Assembly: GCF_002119525.1 (NCBI RefSeq)
Contig: NZ_CP017916.1
Coordinates: 1,984,001-2,048,000 of the forward strand
Length of the DNA stretch: 64,000 nucleotides
Direction of reading: 5' to 3'
Origin: Vibrio syngnathi
GTDB taxonomy: Bacteria; Pseudomonadota; Gammaproteobacteria; Enterobacterales; Vibrionaceae
Shown: piece by piece, positions 53,192-63,985 of the stretch
Layout: the number at the start of each line of letters is the position of its first letter
Position numbering within the stretch: position 1 is the stretch's first letter
Notes under the pieces: model-generated
Told to the model about the DNA's origin: nothing
Databases searched by the model: none
The model's input: only the letters and a program-made list of their open reading frames with translations
Program-made: the position numbers and the translations under genes

Positions 53192-54625
53192 TTATAGCTT
53201 CTTAGAGATAAGCGCAGAGCCGGCAATGATACCAATACCTAGTAGCATGATTGCACCTTTACCGCTGTCGAAGCCAGAAGAGATGCCCATGAACGCTACG
53301 ATAGCGATAGCGACTGGGATGATGTACTTAACGAGTGTGTACCATAGACCGAATAGAGGGAAAGATACTTCACCGTCGTTAGTGATTTCTTTCTCTAGGT
53401 CAGCACGGTTTAGTCTCCAACCAGCGAAGATACATACCAACATACCGCCAACTGCTAGGAAGATCTTATCCGTTAGTAGGTCGAAGATATCGAATGCACC
53501 AGTACCAAACAGCGTTGGACCAAAGCCACCAAGAGATAGAGAAGCGAAGATACATAGAATCGCCATTACGACACTTGCAGACAGTACAGCTGTTACACGC
53601 TTCATGCCTTTCTCATCGATTAGGTACGAAACAACAACTTCAAGTAGAGATACTGAAGAAGTCAGTGCCGCAACACTTAGACCAACGAAGAACATAAGAG
53701 CAAATAGAAGACCAACTACGCCGCCCATTTCAGCGAATAGCTGAGGAACAACAACGAATACTAGACCAGGACCTGCTGCAGGTTCCATACCGAATGCGAA
53801 CATTGCAGGGAACATTGCAACACCAGCTAGGATAGCAACGCCTGTATCCATCGCCGTAACCATAGCTGTAGTTTGAACTAGGTTCTCTTTCTTCTTAAGG
53901 TAAGAACCGTAAGTCAACATACAACCCATACCAAGAGATAGTGAGAAGAATGCTTGACCCAGTGCAGCTAGGATTACACCGCTGTCTACTTTAGAGAAGT
54001 CAGGGCTGAATAGGAATTCAAGACCAGCCATCGCGCCCGGAAGCATTAGGCCTTTGATTGATACCACGATAAGGATGATGAAAAGAAGTGGCATCAGAAT
54101 CTTACCCGCTTTCTCAATACCGCCAGAAATACCCTTCATAACGATGACAACGTTAAGTAGTAAGTATAGGCCCATCCACATTAGTGGCTGAACTGGGTTT
54201 GAGATAAAGCCACCAAAGCTGTCGCCAATTGCTTCAGGTGCGTCTAGTAGACCACCAGCAATTTTACCGATGTATGCGATAGACCAGCCACCTACTACAG
54301 GGTAGAAACCCATGATAAGTAAACCACTGACTACGCCAATAACACCAGCGAACGTCCAGCGACGGTCAGTTGATTTAAATGCACCTACTGCTGATTTTTG
54401 CGTATGACGGCCAATCGCAAATTCAGTCAGCATCACACTGAAACCGATGAAGATTACAAAAAACAGATAAATTGCAACGAATGCACCGCCGCCACTTTCA
54501 CCTGCTGTGTATGGGAATTTCCAGATGTTACCTAAGCCAACAGCAGAACCTGCTGCAGCCATTACGAATCCTAATTTCGAACCCCAGGTATCGCGGGGTG
54601 TAGTGGTTGTATTACTAGTAGCCAC
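53192..54625 (-). CDS. Sodium-dependent transporter, NSS (SNF) family
   Basis: A 477-residue inner-membrane protein with about twelve helices. The sodium- and substrate-binding first helix reads GSAVGLGNIWKFPY; TAGESGGGAF follows. Bacterial NSS carriers take up amino acids (for example LeuT, TnaT) with Na+. The substrate here is unknown. It is a single-gene unit, divergent from the cardiolipin synthase. Confidence 0.92.
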   Translation of the reverse strand: MATSNTTTTPRDTWGSKLGFVMAAAGSAVGLGNIWKFPYTAGESGGGAFVAIYLFFVIFIGFSVMLTEFAIGRHTQKSAVGAFKSTDRRWTFAGVIGVVSGLLIMGFYPVVGGWSIAYIGKIAGGLLDAPEAIGDSFGGFISNPVQPLMWMGLYLLLNVVIVMKGISGGIEKAGKILMPLLFIILIVVSIKGLMLPGAMAGLEFLFSPDFSKVDSGVILAALGQAFFSLSLGMGCMLTYGSYLKKKENLVQTTAMVTAMDTGVAILAGVAMFPAMFAFGMEPAAGPGLVFVVVPQLFAEMGGVVGLLFALMFFVGLSVAALTSSVSLLEVVVSYLIDEKGMKRVTAVLSASVVMAILCIFASLSLGGFGPTLFGTGAFDIFDLLTDKIFLAVGGMLVCIFAGWRLNRADLEKEITNDGEVSFPLFGLWYTLVKYIIPVAIAIVAFMGISSGFDSGKGAIMLLGIGIIAGSALISKKL

Positions 54626-54992
54626 GTTTACTCCAAACTTTTGTGTTATGTGATGTTGTATTTTGCTTTGTGTGGCGTCATTAAAAGATAAGGTGTATAT
54701 AATAATTTACACAATTAAAAGATTTGATTGACGCTCGTTGTCTAGCAAGTAAACCAGTTTAAGAATACAATTGGAAGCCCGAACCGTATATATTTCGTTA
54801 TCAATGTAAATCTTTATGGTTAAATGCCGGTTTTTCATACAAAACAATTGTATTCGTCTTAAGTTAACTAAAACTTAACAACTTTAACCTGTTTACAGCT
54901 TTTGCTCTATTTTGTAAATAGTTGATTCCTTAAATTCCCATATCCGTAAAATAGCATTACTATCTAAGTGTCTCTTTTTTCGAGTATTCAAT
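54626..54992. promoter_or_regulatory. Divergent NSS transporter / cls intergenic region
   Basis: 367 bp of AT-rich DNA. Both promoters must lie here, but I see no regulatory site I can name. Confidence 0.4.
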
Positions 54993-56447
54993 GTGGAAAA
55001 GCTCTACCATTTTTTAACTTTAGCTTCTGTCGCTTTATACTGGGTCCTTGTCGCCGGTGTGACTTTTCGTGTCGTACTAAAACGACGCTCTGTCAGCGTT
55101 TCTCTCGCATGGTTGATGGTTATCTACATTATCCCTATTGTTGGCGTCGCTTGTTACTTCCTTTTCGGAGAGCTAAATCTCGGTAGAAAGAGGGCTGAGC
55201 GGGCACATCGCATGTTTACGCCTTTTGGTGATTGGTTCCGCCAATTAAATGATTGCCAAGTCCACCTTCCAGGTAAAGTCGGCTCTCCTATCCACAAAAT
55301 TGATGAGCTTTGTAACAATCGGATGGGCATTCCAGCTCTCAGCGGAAACACACTTTCACTGCAAGCTTCTCCTAATGAAATCCTACACGCAATTATCGAA
55401 GATATAGAAAACGCCCAGACTAGTATCAAAATGGTTTTCTATATTTGGCACCCCGGCGGCTTAACTGATTCCGTTGCTTCCGCACTTATTCGAGCTGCAA
55501 AACGTGGTGTCGATGTTAAAGTTTTACTCGATTCTGCAGGTAGCCCGCGTTTTTTCAAAAGTCACTGGCGTTCAATGATGAAAGACGCTGGCGTTCACGT
55601 TGTCCAAGCATTAGAGGTTAGTCCTTGGCGTATTTTCTTACGCCGTTTAGATCTAAGGCAGCACCGGAAGATCATCGTGATTGATGAGTCCATCGCCTAT
55701 ACCGGGTCAATGAATATGGTAGATCCAGCTCATTTCAAACAGAGCTCAGGTGTCGGCCAATGGATTGATGTCATGGTTCGCGTCACTGGGCCAACCGTTA
55801 ACGTGTTGTCAGCAATTCATGGTTGGGATTGGGAAGTGGAAACAGGTGAACGCATTCTTCCTGATTTACCAGAGTGCCCGGTTGAAGAAATAATGACGCA
55901 TCATCCAGTTCAAGTAGTGCCATCTGGGCCGGGCATGCCGGAGTATTTGATTCTGCAAGTTCTTACTATTGCGATTAATCAAGCAAACCATTCAGTTCGT
56001 ATTACAACACCCTACTTTGTACCGAGTGCCGACTTATTAGAAACACTCAAAATGACGGCACAACGTGGTGTCAGCGTAGAATTAATCATTCCACATAACA
56101 ACGATTCATTAATGGTTAAATGGGCTTCTCGCGCCTTCTATACCGAACTGCTTGAAGCCGGAGTGAAGATATATGAGTTTTACGGCGGGCTTCTTCACAC
56201 CAAATCGGTAGTGATTGATGAAGAGTTTTGCTTAATCGGAACGGTCAATATCGACATGCGCAGCCTATGGCTTAACTTCGAAGTAACGCTAGCCGTTGAT
56301 GATGTGCACTTCACTCAGCAATTATCTGAGCTTCAGCAATCTTACATCGAATTATCACACCCCGTTGAATTGGAGCAGTGGGAGCAGAGAAACCTACGCA
56401 ACCGCTTCTTCGAAAGGTTGTTTTACTTATTCAACCCTCTGCTGTAA
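54993..56447 (+). CDS. cls: Cardiolipin synthase (phospholipase D family)
   Basis: Joins two phosphatidylglycerols to make cardiolipin in the inner membrane; 484 residues, ClsA-type. Two N-terminal membrane helices (about 5-27 and 33-55) precede two HKD motifs: HRKIIVIDESIAYTGSMN and HTKSVVIDEEFCLIGTVN. The second has Thr where Ser is usual, which is common. The start is GTG at 54993; the ATG three bases upstream is in another frame. Confidence 0.93.
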   Translation: MEKLYHFLTLASVALYWVLVAGVTFRVVLKRRSVSVSLAWLMVIYIIPIVGVACYFLFGELNLGRKRAERAHRMFTPFGDWFRQLNDCQVHLPGKVGSPIHKIDELCNNRMGIPALSGNTLSLQASPNEILHAIIEDIENAQTSIKMVFYIWHPGGLTDSVASALIRAAKRGVDVKVLLDSAGSPRFFKSHWRSMMKDAGVHVVQALEVSPWRIFLRRLDLRQHRKIIVIDESIAYTGSMNMVDPAHFKQSSGVGQWIDVMVRVTGPTVNVLSAIHGWDWEVETGERILPDLPECPVEEIMTHHPVQVVPSGPGMPEYLILQVLTIAINQANHSVRITTPYFVPSADLLETLKMTAQRGVSVELIIPHNNDSLMVKWASRAFYTELLEAGVKIYEFYGGLLHTKSVVIDEEFCLIGTVNIDMRSLWLNFEVTLAVDDVHFTQQLSELQQSYIELSHPVELEQWEQRNLRNRFFERLFYLFNPLL

Positions 56448-56630
56448 TCCCATCAATACGTCCACCGCAGTTCATCACTCGCCGACTATCGGATTTTAAA
56501 CCTTTCACGATAAACGACGTGGAAGGTTAAAAAGCGAAAGAAAAGCACAAAAACCCCCGCTCTCCTCTTGCTTTAAAGGCGCTTGGCATGTTTTAAATAG
56601 GACATAACCGATTGATAAGGAATTCGCAGC

Positions 56631-57815
56631 ATGTCCGAGAACAAAACCACTAAACTGATCACTGCAGGTCGTGATAAGAAGTGGACTAATGGTGTCGTTA
56701 ACCCACCAGTACAACGCGCTTCAACTGTCGTGTTCAATACAGTAGAAGAGAAACGCAAAGCGACCATTAACCGCGCTAACAAGACACTTTTCTACGGACG
56801 CCGTGGCACCACGACTCATTTCGCATTTCAAGATGCAATGGTTGAAGTTGAAGGTGGCGCAGGCTGCGCACTCTACCCTTGTGGTACGGCAGCCATTTCG
56901 AATGCCATTCTCTCTTTTGTTGAAACAGGTGACCATATTCTGATGGTCGATACCTGTTACGAACCCACTCGTGATTTCTGTGACACTATCATGAAAAAGA
57001 TGGGTGTAGAGACGACTTACTACGAACCAACGATTGGCGAAGGCATTAAAGACCTTATAAAGCCAAACACCAAAGTGCTGTTTACCGAATCTCCGGGTTC
57101 AGTCACCATGGAAGTGCAAGATATTCCAACGCTCGCGCGGATTGCTCATGAACATGACATCATCGTTATGCTAGATAACACTTGGGCAGCCGGTGTGAAC
57201 TTCTCACCGTTCGATTTTGGCGTTGATATCTCTATTCAAGCAGCAACCAAGTACATAGTGGGTCACTCTGATGTGATGTTAGGGACTGCGGTCGCCAACG
57301 AGAAATGTTGGGATCAACTAAGAGAACAGAGTTACTTGATGGGGCAATGTGTCTCGCCAGATGACGCTTACTTAGGGCTTCGCGGCATCCGCACTCTTGA
57401 TGTTCGTCTACGCCAACACGCGGAGAGCAGTTTAAAAGTAGCGAAGTGGCTAGAAACCCGTCCTGAGGTTAACCACGTTCGTCACCCTGCGCTTGAATCT
57501 TGCCCAGGCCATGAATTCTTCAAACGAGACTTCACTGGCGGTAATGGTTTGTTCTCTTTCGTACTGAAGAACTCAAACACAAAAGCAACAACAGCTCTGC
57601 TTGATGGTATGACGCACTTTAGTATGGGTTACTCGTGGGGTGGATTTGAAAGCTTGATTCTAGCGAACGAACCGAGCAGCTTTAATAGTTTGAGAACGGT
57701 AGCGAACCCTAACTTCGAAGGAACTTTGATACGCGTTCATATCGGCTTAGAAGACGTCGATGACCTGATTGCGGATCTAGAAGCTGGACTAGATCGTTAC
57801 AACGCTCTGGTTTAA
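56631..57815 (+). CDS. metC: MetC, cystathionine beta-lyase
   Basis: A PLP enzyme that splits cystathionine to homocysteine, pyruvate and ammonia in methionine synthesis. The 394-residue sequence has the Cys/Met-metabolism PLP fold: [12 protein letters not shown] N-terminal arm, [23 protein letters not shown], and the PLP lysine in [16 protein letters not shown]. The N terminus and the Tyr of YGRRG favour MetC over MetB. AAGGAATTC precedes the ATG. I saw no clear MetJ box upstream. Confidence 0.92.
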   Translation: MSENKTTKLITAGRDKKWTNGVVNPPVQRASTVVFNTVEEKRKATINRANKTLFYGRRGTTTHFAFQDAMVEVEGGAGCALYPCGTAAISNAILSFVETGDHILMVDTCYEPTRDFCDTIMKKMGVETTYYEPTIGEGIKDLIKPNTKVLFTESPGSVTMEVQDIPTLARIAHEHDIIVMLDNTWAAGVNFSPFDFGVDISIQAATKYIVGHSDVMLGTAVANEKCWDQLREQSYLMGQCVSPDDAYLGLRGIRTLDVRLRQHAESSLKVAKWLETRPEVNHVRHPALESCPGHEFFKRDFTGGNGLFSFVLKNSNTKATTALLDGMTHFSMGYSWGGFESLILANEPSSFNSLRTVANPNFEGTLIRVHIGLEDVDDLIADLEAGLDRYNALV

Positions 57816-57840
57816 TTTCAAGCATTCACAAATTCAGACC

Positions 57841-57866
57841 AAAAAGGCAGGATATTCCTGCCTTTT
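57841..57866 (+). terminator. metC terminator
   Basis: AAAAAGGCAGGA-tat-TCCTGCCTTTTC, 26 nt after the stop. The rest of the gap up to 58115 holds nothing I recognise. Confidence 0.9.
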
Positions 57867-58115
57867 CTATGATAGATGGCCTCACGATTCAAGATTTAAC
57901 CTTGAAGTAAATCTAAGGGAATACTTGAAAACGATTTTCGTTAAACAAGTAAAAAGACTCATCGGTTATAGAAAGGGCCTAATCCATCTTCTTCACTTGA
58001 TACTGCTGATATAGCTGAAATATAGCTGATTCATAAAGCCTGTTTTGATTGTTTTACAATGACTAGTAAACTTTTCAATTTCCACATAATTATTTCGCCT
58101 TGAGAAATAACACCT

Positions 58116-58682
58116 TTATTTATGTGGGCAACCTTCTAAATGGTCATTAACCATCCCAGTAGCCTGCATAAACGCGTAACAGATTGTTTCCCCAACAAAC
58201 TTAAAGCCTCTCTTCTTCAAAAACTTGCTCATCGCTTTAGATTGCTCGGTAGAAGCGGGAACTTGAGTCATCTCAATCCAGTGGTTTTCGATCACCTTGT
58301 TATCGACAAATTGCCATAAGGCGTTTGAAAGAGAACCAAACTCTTTCTGTAGTTCAAGCGTTGCTCGAGCGTTGTTATACACAGAGGCAATCTTGCCTTT
58401 GTGCTTAACCACATCAAAGTTCTCTATGACGTATGGCACATTGTCTTCATTCAATTCGGCTAACTTGTTTAGATCGTAATTATCAAAGGCAGCACGATAG
58501 CCTTCGCGCTTTTTAAGGATCGTAATCCAACTAAGACCCGCCTGAGCACCTTCTAAAGTAATGAACTCAAATAGAACTTGGTCATCATAAACAGGCACGC
58601 CCCACTCTGCGTCGTGATATTCCCTCTCTAGTTCGTGCTTCAGTGCCCATGCACACGTTCTACCTTCAGTGTTTGTTTCCAT
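58116..58682 (-). CDS. tag: Tag, DNA-3-methyladenine glycosylase I
   Basis: Removes 3-methyladenine from alkylated DNA. The 188-residue protein shows EYHDAEWGVPVYDD, the helix-hairpin region around GLSWITILKKREGYRAAF, and the zinc ligands Cys (TCAWAL), His (YHDAEW), and the C-terminal His/Cys (DHLEGCPH). Length and motifs match E. coli Tag. It stands alone between metC and the RND operon. Confidence 0.95.
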   Translation of the reverse strand: METNTEGRTCAWALKHELEREYHDAEWGVPVYDDQVLFEFITLEGAQAGLSWITILKKREGYRAAFDNYDLNKLAELNEDNVPYVIENFDVVKHKGKIASVYNNARATLELQKEFGSLSNALWQFVDNKVIENHWIEMTQVPASTEQSKAMSKFLKKRGFKFVGETICYAFMQATGMVNDHLEGCPHK

Positions 58683-58718
58683 GTTATTGCTACCTATTTT
58701 AAATCACTCAGAAATGAT

Positions 58719-58740
58719 AATGCCCCTAAACAGGGGCATT
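58719..58740 (-). terminator. Likely terminator of the RND operon
   Basis: AATGCCCCT-aaac-AGGGGCATT just past the RND pump stop. The T-run on the minus strand is weak (ATTATCATT). Confidence 0.55.
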
Positions 58741-58760
58741 AATTCAAAGACTCACTCGTC

Positions 58761-61700
58761 TTACGAGACTTCAATTTTATGGAATAGACGATACAGCACA
58801 GGTACCACGATTAGCGTCAGTACGGTGGCGAAGCCTAAACCAAACATGATGGTTACCGCCATTGGCTTGAAGAAGATATCCGGTAACAATGGAATCATAC
58901 CGAGAATCGTTGTGATAGCCGCCATACATACAGGACGTACACGACTCAATGCCGCATCAACAACCGCTATATATGGGTCTTTACCTGACTTCATCTCAAT
59001 CTCAATTTGATCAAGCAGTACGATACCGTTCTTCAGAAGCATTCCAGACAAACTCAAGAAGCCCAGAAGCGCCATAAAACCGAACGGTGTATTCAAGGCT
59101 AGCAAGCCTGTCGTTACCCCTATCAAGGCGAGTGGTACCGTTAACCAAACAATCAGAGGCTCTTTCACCGAATTAAACAAGAACACCGTGATTAAGAACA
59201 TGAACAAGTAGCCTAACGGCATAGTTGTGAACAGTGACGCTTGAGCGTCAGCTGACGACTCGTATTCACCACCCCATTCCAATGAATAACCCGGTGGCAT
59301 CTCAATCGCTTCTATTTGTGGCTGTAAGCGTTTCTGTAAAGTTGATGCTGTCTCTTCACCCAGTAGGTCAGGATCCGCCATTACCGTCAGCATACGCTTA
59401 CGGTTCTTACGGATGATCAGTGGGTCTTCCCATTCCAATTCGTAGCCTAGTGTTACTTGTTGTAGTGGGATGTATTCACTTAATGCTGGGCTCCAAATCT
59501 TCATGCCTTCGATGTTACGTATATCGACACGTTCATCTTCAGGTAAACGAGCGACAATAGGCATCAGCGTCGTCCCATCACGGTACACACCGATCGATTT
59601 ACCAGAGAAAGACATCGCTAGGAAATCATCCACGTCAGATTTAGTAATACCATAACGACGCGCTTGGCTTTCGTTGAACTGAGGCTCCAGTACCTTAGTT
59701 CTTTCACGCCAATCGTGACGAACGTTAAACGACCCATTGTCAGCACGCATGATGTCCATAACTTGAGCTGCGATTGAACGTAAAACCGTTGGATCAGAAC
59801 CCACAATTCGCGCTTCAATTTTAGCACCGCCACCAGGACCTAATTCGATCTGCTTAAGTTTGTAATTAATTTCAGGGAACTGGCCGTTTACATGCTCACG
59901 AAAGCGCAACATCAAAGCTTCAAGTACTTCATAACTCTTCACACGAACCGTTATCTCACCGTATGCGCTATAACTTTTCTCTGGCGCATAAGTCAGCATG
60001 AAACGTTGCAGACCTTTACCCGCCGTTGTCGTGATATGTTCAACTTCGTCCTGCTCTGCTAACCAACTTTCCAGTACTTTCAGTTTGGTGTTGGTCGCTC
60101 GAATATCCGTACCTTCCGGCATCCAGACATCAACTTGGAACATCGGCGTGGTTGAAGATGGGAAAAAGGCTTGTTTTACAAAGCCAAAACCATAAACGCT
60201 CGCGCCTAAACCAAGAACCAATACAAACATGGTTAACCAAGCACGCTTCATACAGAACTCAAGGAAGTTTTTGTAGATAACAAAAACCATCCCGTTGTAT
60301 GGGTCTTTACCTTCACTGTCTGGATCGACCTTCTGACCTTTAAAAAACATGTTAGCAAAGAACGGCGTGAGCGAGATGGCAGTAAACCAACTCAGCATCA
60401 AAGAAATAAGTAGAACTGTGAACAAGGTGCCACAGTATTCGCCCGTCGAGTCTTCAGATAAACCAATAGGCGCAAACGCGGTGACCGCAATCACGGTTGC
60501 ACCAAGCAGTGGCCATTTGGTTTGGGTCACGATATCCGTGGCGGCCTGCATCCGGGTTCGCCCCTTCTGAGTTCCGATCAATATCCCTTCCACCACCACA
60601 ATGGCATTATCCACCAGCATCCCCAGCGCGATAACCAACGCGCCCAATGAAATACGTTGAAGATCGATTTTGAAGTACTGCATGAAAATGAAGGTACCAA
60701 AAACGGTCAATAGCAGTATCAAACCGATCAACAAACCCGATCGTAATCCCATGAAGAACAGCAACACTACGATTACGATCGCAACCGCTTGTCCTAAACT
60801 CACTACAAATCCACTAACCGACTTATCTACCTCTTTGGGTTGGTTATAAACCTCAGATATGTCAACACCTACGGGCTGTTGGTATTTCAGCTCGGCGAGT
60901 CTTCGGTCAAAGGCTTCACCCACTGCGACCACGTTCACGCCTTGTGCAAAAGAGACACCAAGGTTAAGTGCGAGCTCGCCGTTATAACCAATAATATTAC
61001 TTGGTACTTCAACATAACCACGAGTTACATTCGCCACATCTTTTAGATAGATAAGCCCTTGAGCGCCACCTTCTGTAAGAATCAAATCACCGAGCTGTTC
61101 AACATTCTGGAACTCTCCTGTTGGATGGATTCGAATGTACTCGTCACCAATCCTGACAGCACCTGCACTTGAAACAATATTCTGAGTGGATAAAAGGTTA
61201 AATACAGTATTTGGAGACAAACCCAGAGAGCTGATCCGTTTCATCGATATCTCAATGAACACTTGCTCTTGCTGTTGGCCAGATACCGAGACTTTACTGA
61301 CCCCATCAACAAGTTCTAGCTCTCGCCTTAGGTAATCAATGTAATCAAGCAACTCTTTGTAGCTATAGCCGTCCCCCGTTACGGCAAGCAAAATACCGTA
61401 AACATCACCAAAGTCGTCGATGACTTGAGGATCATTGACTCCAGGCGGCAGTTGACCTTTCAGATCATTCACTTTTCGACGAAGTTCATCCCAAATTTGC
61501 GGAAGATCATCAGGACCGTAATTATTCTTCATCGTTACCGTAACCTGAGAAAGACCACGGCTAGAAATAGAGTTCACTTCGTCCACATAGGTAAGTTGCT
61601 GAATCGCTTTTTCTAGTGGGTAAGTAACTTCTTCTTCGACTTGTTGAGGTGTGGCCCCTGGATAAGAGGTCACGACCATCGCATCTTTGATGGTAAAGGC

Positions 61701-61871
61701 AGGATCTTCTAAACGCCCCAAACCGAAGAATGCAGAAACACCACCAATAAGAAAGATCAGGGACAGCATCCAACTAATGACTTTGTTACGTATAAAGTAA
61801 GAAGCAACACCTGTGATCTGATCATCACCCTGTTGATCGTCATCTTGGGGCTTGTTATTTACTTCACTCAT
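58761..61871 (-). CDS. RND-family efflux permease
   Basis: A 1,036-residue inner-membrane proton antiporter of the AcrB type with twelve helices and two large periplasmic loops. The helix-4 proton site reads GMLVDNAIVVVEG, with only the first of the two usual aspartates; the lysine of helix 10 is in LSGMLLKNGIVLLDQ. It is encoded last in an operon with two adaptors, overlapping the second by 8 nt. This layout resembles VexIJK of V. cholerae, VmeTUV of V. parahaemolyticus and TriABC of Pseudomonas, as I remember them. The substrate is unknown, and an outer-membrane partner is not seen here. Confidence 0.9.
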   Translation of the reverse strand: MSEVNNKPQDDDQQGDDQITGVASYFIRNKVISWMLSLIFLIGGVSAFFGLGRLEDPAFTIKDAMVVTSYPGATPQQVEEEVTYPLEKAIQQLTYVDEVNSISSRGLSQVTVTMKNNYGPDDLPQIWDELRRKVNDLKGQLPPGVNDPQVIDDFGDVYGILLAVTGDGYSYKELLDYIDYLRRELELVDGVSKVSVSGQQQEQVFIEISMKRISSLGLSPNTVFNLLSTQNIVSSAGAVRIGDEYIRIHPTGEFQNVEQLGDLILTEGGAQGLIYLKDVANVTRGYVEVPSNIIGYNGELALNLGVSFAQGVNVVAVGEAFDRRLAELKYQQPVGVDISEVYNQPKEVDKSVSGFVVSLGQAVAIVIVVLLFFMGLRSGLLIGLILLLTVFGTFIFMQYFKIDLQRISLGALVIALGMLVDNAIVVVEGILIGTQKGRTRMQAATDIVTQTKWPLLGATVIAVTAFAPIGLSEDSTGEYCGTLFTVLLISLMLSWFTAISLTPFFANMFFKGQKVDPDSEGKDPYNGMVFVIYKNFLEFCMKRAWLTMFVLVLGLGASVYGFGFVKQAFFPSSTTPMFQVDVWMPEGTDIRATNTKLKVLESWLAEQDEVEHITTTAGKGLQRFMLTYAPEKSYSAYGEITVRVKSYEVLEALMLRFREHVNGQFPEINYKLKQIELGPGGGAKIEARIVGSDPTVLRSIAAQVMDIMRADNGSFNVRHDWRERTKVLEPQFNESQARRYGITKSDVDDFLAMSFSGKSIGVYRDGTTLMPIVARLPEDERVDIRNIEGMKIWSPALSEYIPLQQVTLGYELEWEDPLIIRKNRKRMLTVMADPDLLGEETASTLQKRLQPQIEAIEMPPGYSLEWGGEYESSADAQASLFTTMPLGYLFMFLITVFLFNSVKEPLIVWLTVPLALIGVTTGLLALNTPFGFMALLGFLSLSGMLLKNGIVLLDQIEIEMKSGKDPYIAVVDAALSRVRPVCMAAITTILGMIPLLPDIFFKPMAVTIMFGLGFATVLTLIVVPVLYRLFHKIEVS

Positions 61872-62949
61872 TGTTCGTCTCCTGAGACAATACTTCCACT
61901 GTCATCCCATCTCGCAATCGCGATACGCCTGCAACAACGACATGCTGCCCCATTTCTAATCCTTTGATTATCTGCAATGTTTTCTGATTCGCCTTTCCTA
62001 ACGCGACTTGCTGTTTAGATACGGTATTGTCGTCATTAAGCACCCACACGTAAGAGTCTTGACGAGTTAACTTATCCCCATCGGCATTAAACACCGCTTC
62101 AATTGGGATAAGAACTCCGGCTTTTAGCTCCAATCCGATGTCACGTCCATTTGACGTTACTTCAACAGCCATACCGTCCAAAATCAGGTCATCTTTCGGC
62201 ATAGGTAGTACAAGCGTAGCCGTGAACGTGCCAGTGCTTGGATCGGGTTCAGTAGTGAACTCTTTAATCCCTGCAGTATATTCATTGCCACTGGGTACTC
62301 TTACCACAGCTTCAATGTTCGCAAGCAATTGTTCACTCGGTTGGTTCACATAGATTTGGTCAGGTAACTGGATAACGACTTCAACATCCTCGACACTGTG
62401 AATGTTCACGACCTGCTGGCCTACCTGAATATTTTCATATTGGTCGACACTGACACGCGAAATGATCCCATCCACAGGGGCTCGAAGTTTGGTGAACGAC
62501 AAGCGCAGTTTTGCGAGTTCCAACTCGGCATAAGCGATCTGGCGTTGAGCAGCAATTTCATCAAACTGTGACTTAGCTAAGAGCCCTTTCTTCACTAGCG
62601 GACTCGAACGTCTGTATTGACTATTGATTACCGTGTAACGCGCCTGAGCATTGTCGACATCCAATTGATAATCGGTAGGATCAAGCTCTGCAATGATGTC
62701 CCCTTTAGAAACACGTTCACCTTCTTTCACATCTAGCTTGAAGATTTCACCAGCCACTCGGAAACTGAGGTGAGCTTTCTCAGCAGCGTTCGCTACCGCA
62801 GGGAAATAGAGTTTGTCGCTAAAGTCGATGACTGAAATCTCGATAGCTTTAACCAAGGGTGTGTTATTCACTTCTATGGCTTGTTTGTCTTCACAAGCCG
62901 TCAGTAAGGCCAAACACGACAGGCCAGCAGCCAATTTAAGTGTTTTCAT
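61864..62949 (-). CDS. RND efflux periplasmic adaptor (second), lipoprotein
   Basis: A membrane-fusion protein that bridges the pump to an outer-membrane channel. The 361-residue protein starts at MKTLKLAAG (GGGGG upstream); the open frame continues 57 nt further but overlaps the first adaptor. Signal with lipobox LLTAC. The HlyD-type barrel-sandwich sequence (EKAHLSFRVAGEIFKLDVKEG, FTKLRAPVDGIIS) and beta-barrel segments follow. It lies 1 nt downstream of the first adaptor gene. Confidence 0.9.
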   Translation of the reverse strand: MKTLKLAAGLSCLALLTACEDKQAIEVNNTPLVKAIEISVIDFSDKLYFPAVANAAEKAHLSFRVAGEIFKLDVKEGERVSKGDIIAELDPTDYQLDVDNAQARYTVINSQYRRSSPLVKKGLLAKSQFDEIAAQRQIAYAELELAKLRLSFTKLRAPVDGIISRVSVDQYENIQVGQQVVNIHSVEDVEVVIQLPDQIYVNQPSEQLLANIEAVVRVPSGNEYTAGIKEFTTEPDPSTGTFTATLVLPMPKDDLILDGMAVEVTSNGRDIGLELKAGVLIPIEAVFNADGDKLTRQDSYVWVLNDDNTVSKQQVALGKANQKTLQIIKGLEMGQHVVVAGVSRLRDGMTVEVLSQETNNE

Positions 62950-62950
62950 G

Positions 62951-63985
62951 TTATAGCCCCCTTTCCTTGATCCACTCTCGAACTTTAACGCCCGATTCCA
63001 GGCCATTAACGCCAGAAGTCACAATACGATCGCCATCGTTCAACCCAGACACAATATGACGTTTTTCATCGATGACGATTGAGACATTTTCAACAATACC
63101 GTCGTTATTCACACGCCACACAGAGACATCATCTCCATCGGTGATCATTGCTGATGTTGGAATTTTGGTTGCCGCGGCTAACGCTGAAACTAAATTAACC
63201 GTGCCAGACATACCAGGCAAAATACCGACATCAGTTGGTCTTTCCATTACCATAGTGACTTTGTACGAGCCTGTTGTAGGGTCGGCTTCTGTATCCACTT
63301 CTTGAAAGGTTAAAACGTAAGAGTTTTCAGGGAACGCATCAAAAACCATGGTTGCATCTGTCTCAAACCCTGAAGAAAAGCGCGTAATAAGTTGGTCGGG
63401 CAATAAGAATACGACTTTAAGAATTTGATTGGTTTGAATATTCATCACACCTTGCTTGGCCGCGATGTATTCGTGGTTTTCAGCAGGAATAATAGAAATA
63501 GTACCATCATATGGCGCAACGAGTGTGGTGTAGCGAAGATTAGCTTTTGCTTGATTTAAAACCGCTCTTGCAGAGTTATGATTTGCTTTCGCTTGGTCAA
63601 AATCTTGCTCAGAAACCACCCTATCCTTACGTAGCTTGATGGAACGTTGGTATTGCACATCGGCAAGTTTGAAGTTAGCTCTTGCCTGCTTTTCTAACAA
63701 CTGATACTCATCAGGATTAAGCGTTGCCAATGCATCACCTTTGGAGACCTGTTGCCCCGCAGTGACGTCAATCGTTTTTAGTAAACCGGGGACTCGAAAT
63801 GCCAATACGGCTTTATCGCCCGCTTCAGTAGTCGCAGGAAAATTTCGTTCGAAGGCATTGTTACCGACCGAGACGGTGAAGAGTTTGGCTGGTCGTGATT
63901 CGGGTTCTGGAACCGGAGGGAGCTCCTTACCACACCCAGATAGCCCGGATAAGGTCACCAATAGGACTAGGGAGGCTTTGTACAT
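62951..63985 (-). CDS. RND efflux periplasmic adaptor (first), lipoprotein
   Basis: A second membrane-fusion protein, about 344 residues. It has a lipoprotein signal (lipobox LSGCG), the lipoyl-type half-motifs DKAVLAFRVPGLLKTIDVTAG and YTTLVAPYDGTISI, and a helical hairpin between. Two ATGs, 63994 and 63985, are in frame; GGAT favours the shorter. The operon's promoter lies beyond the right edge. Two different adaptors next to one pump suggest a mixed adaptor ring. Confidence 0.88.
   Translation of the reverse strand: MYKASLVLLVTLSGLSGCGKELPPVPEPESRPAKLFTVSVGNNAFERNFPATTEAGDKAVLAFRVPGLLKTIDVTAGQQVSKGDALATLNPDEYQLLEKQARANFKLADVQYQRSIKLRKDRVVSEQDFDQAKANHNSARAVLNQAKANLRYTTLVAPYDGTISIIPAENHEYIAAKQGVMNIQTNQILKVVFLLPDQLITRFSSGFETDATMVFDAFPENSYVLTFQEVDTEADPTTGSYKVTMVMERPTDVGILPGMSGTVNLVSALAAATKIPTSAMITDGDDVSVWRVNNDGIVENVSIVIDEKRHIVSGLNDGDRIVTSGVNGLESGVKVREWIKERGL

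Noticed and set aside
54968..55186. A 72-codon frame overlapping the start of cls
   Set aside because: The cls frame has membrane helices and family motifs from its GTG; the other frame ends within it and has no recognisable content.
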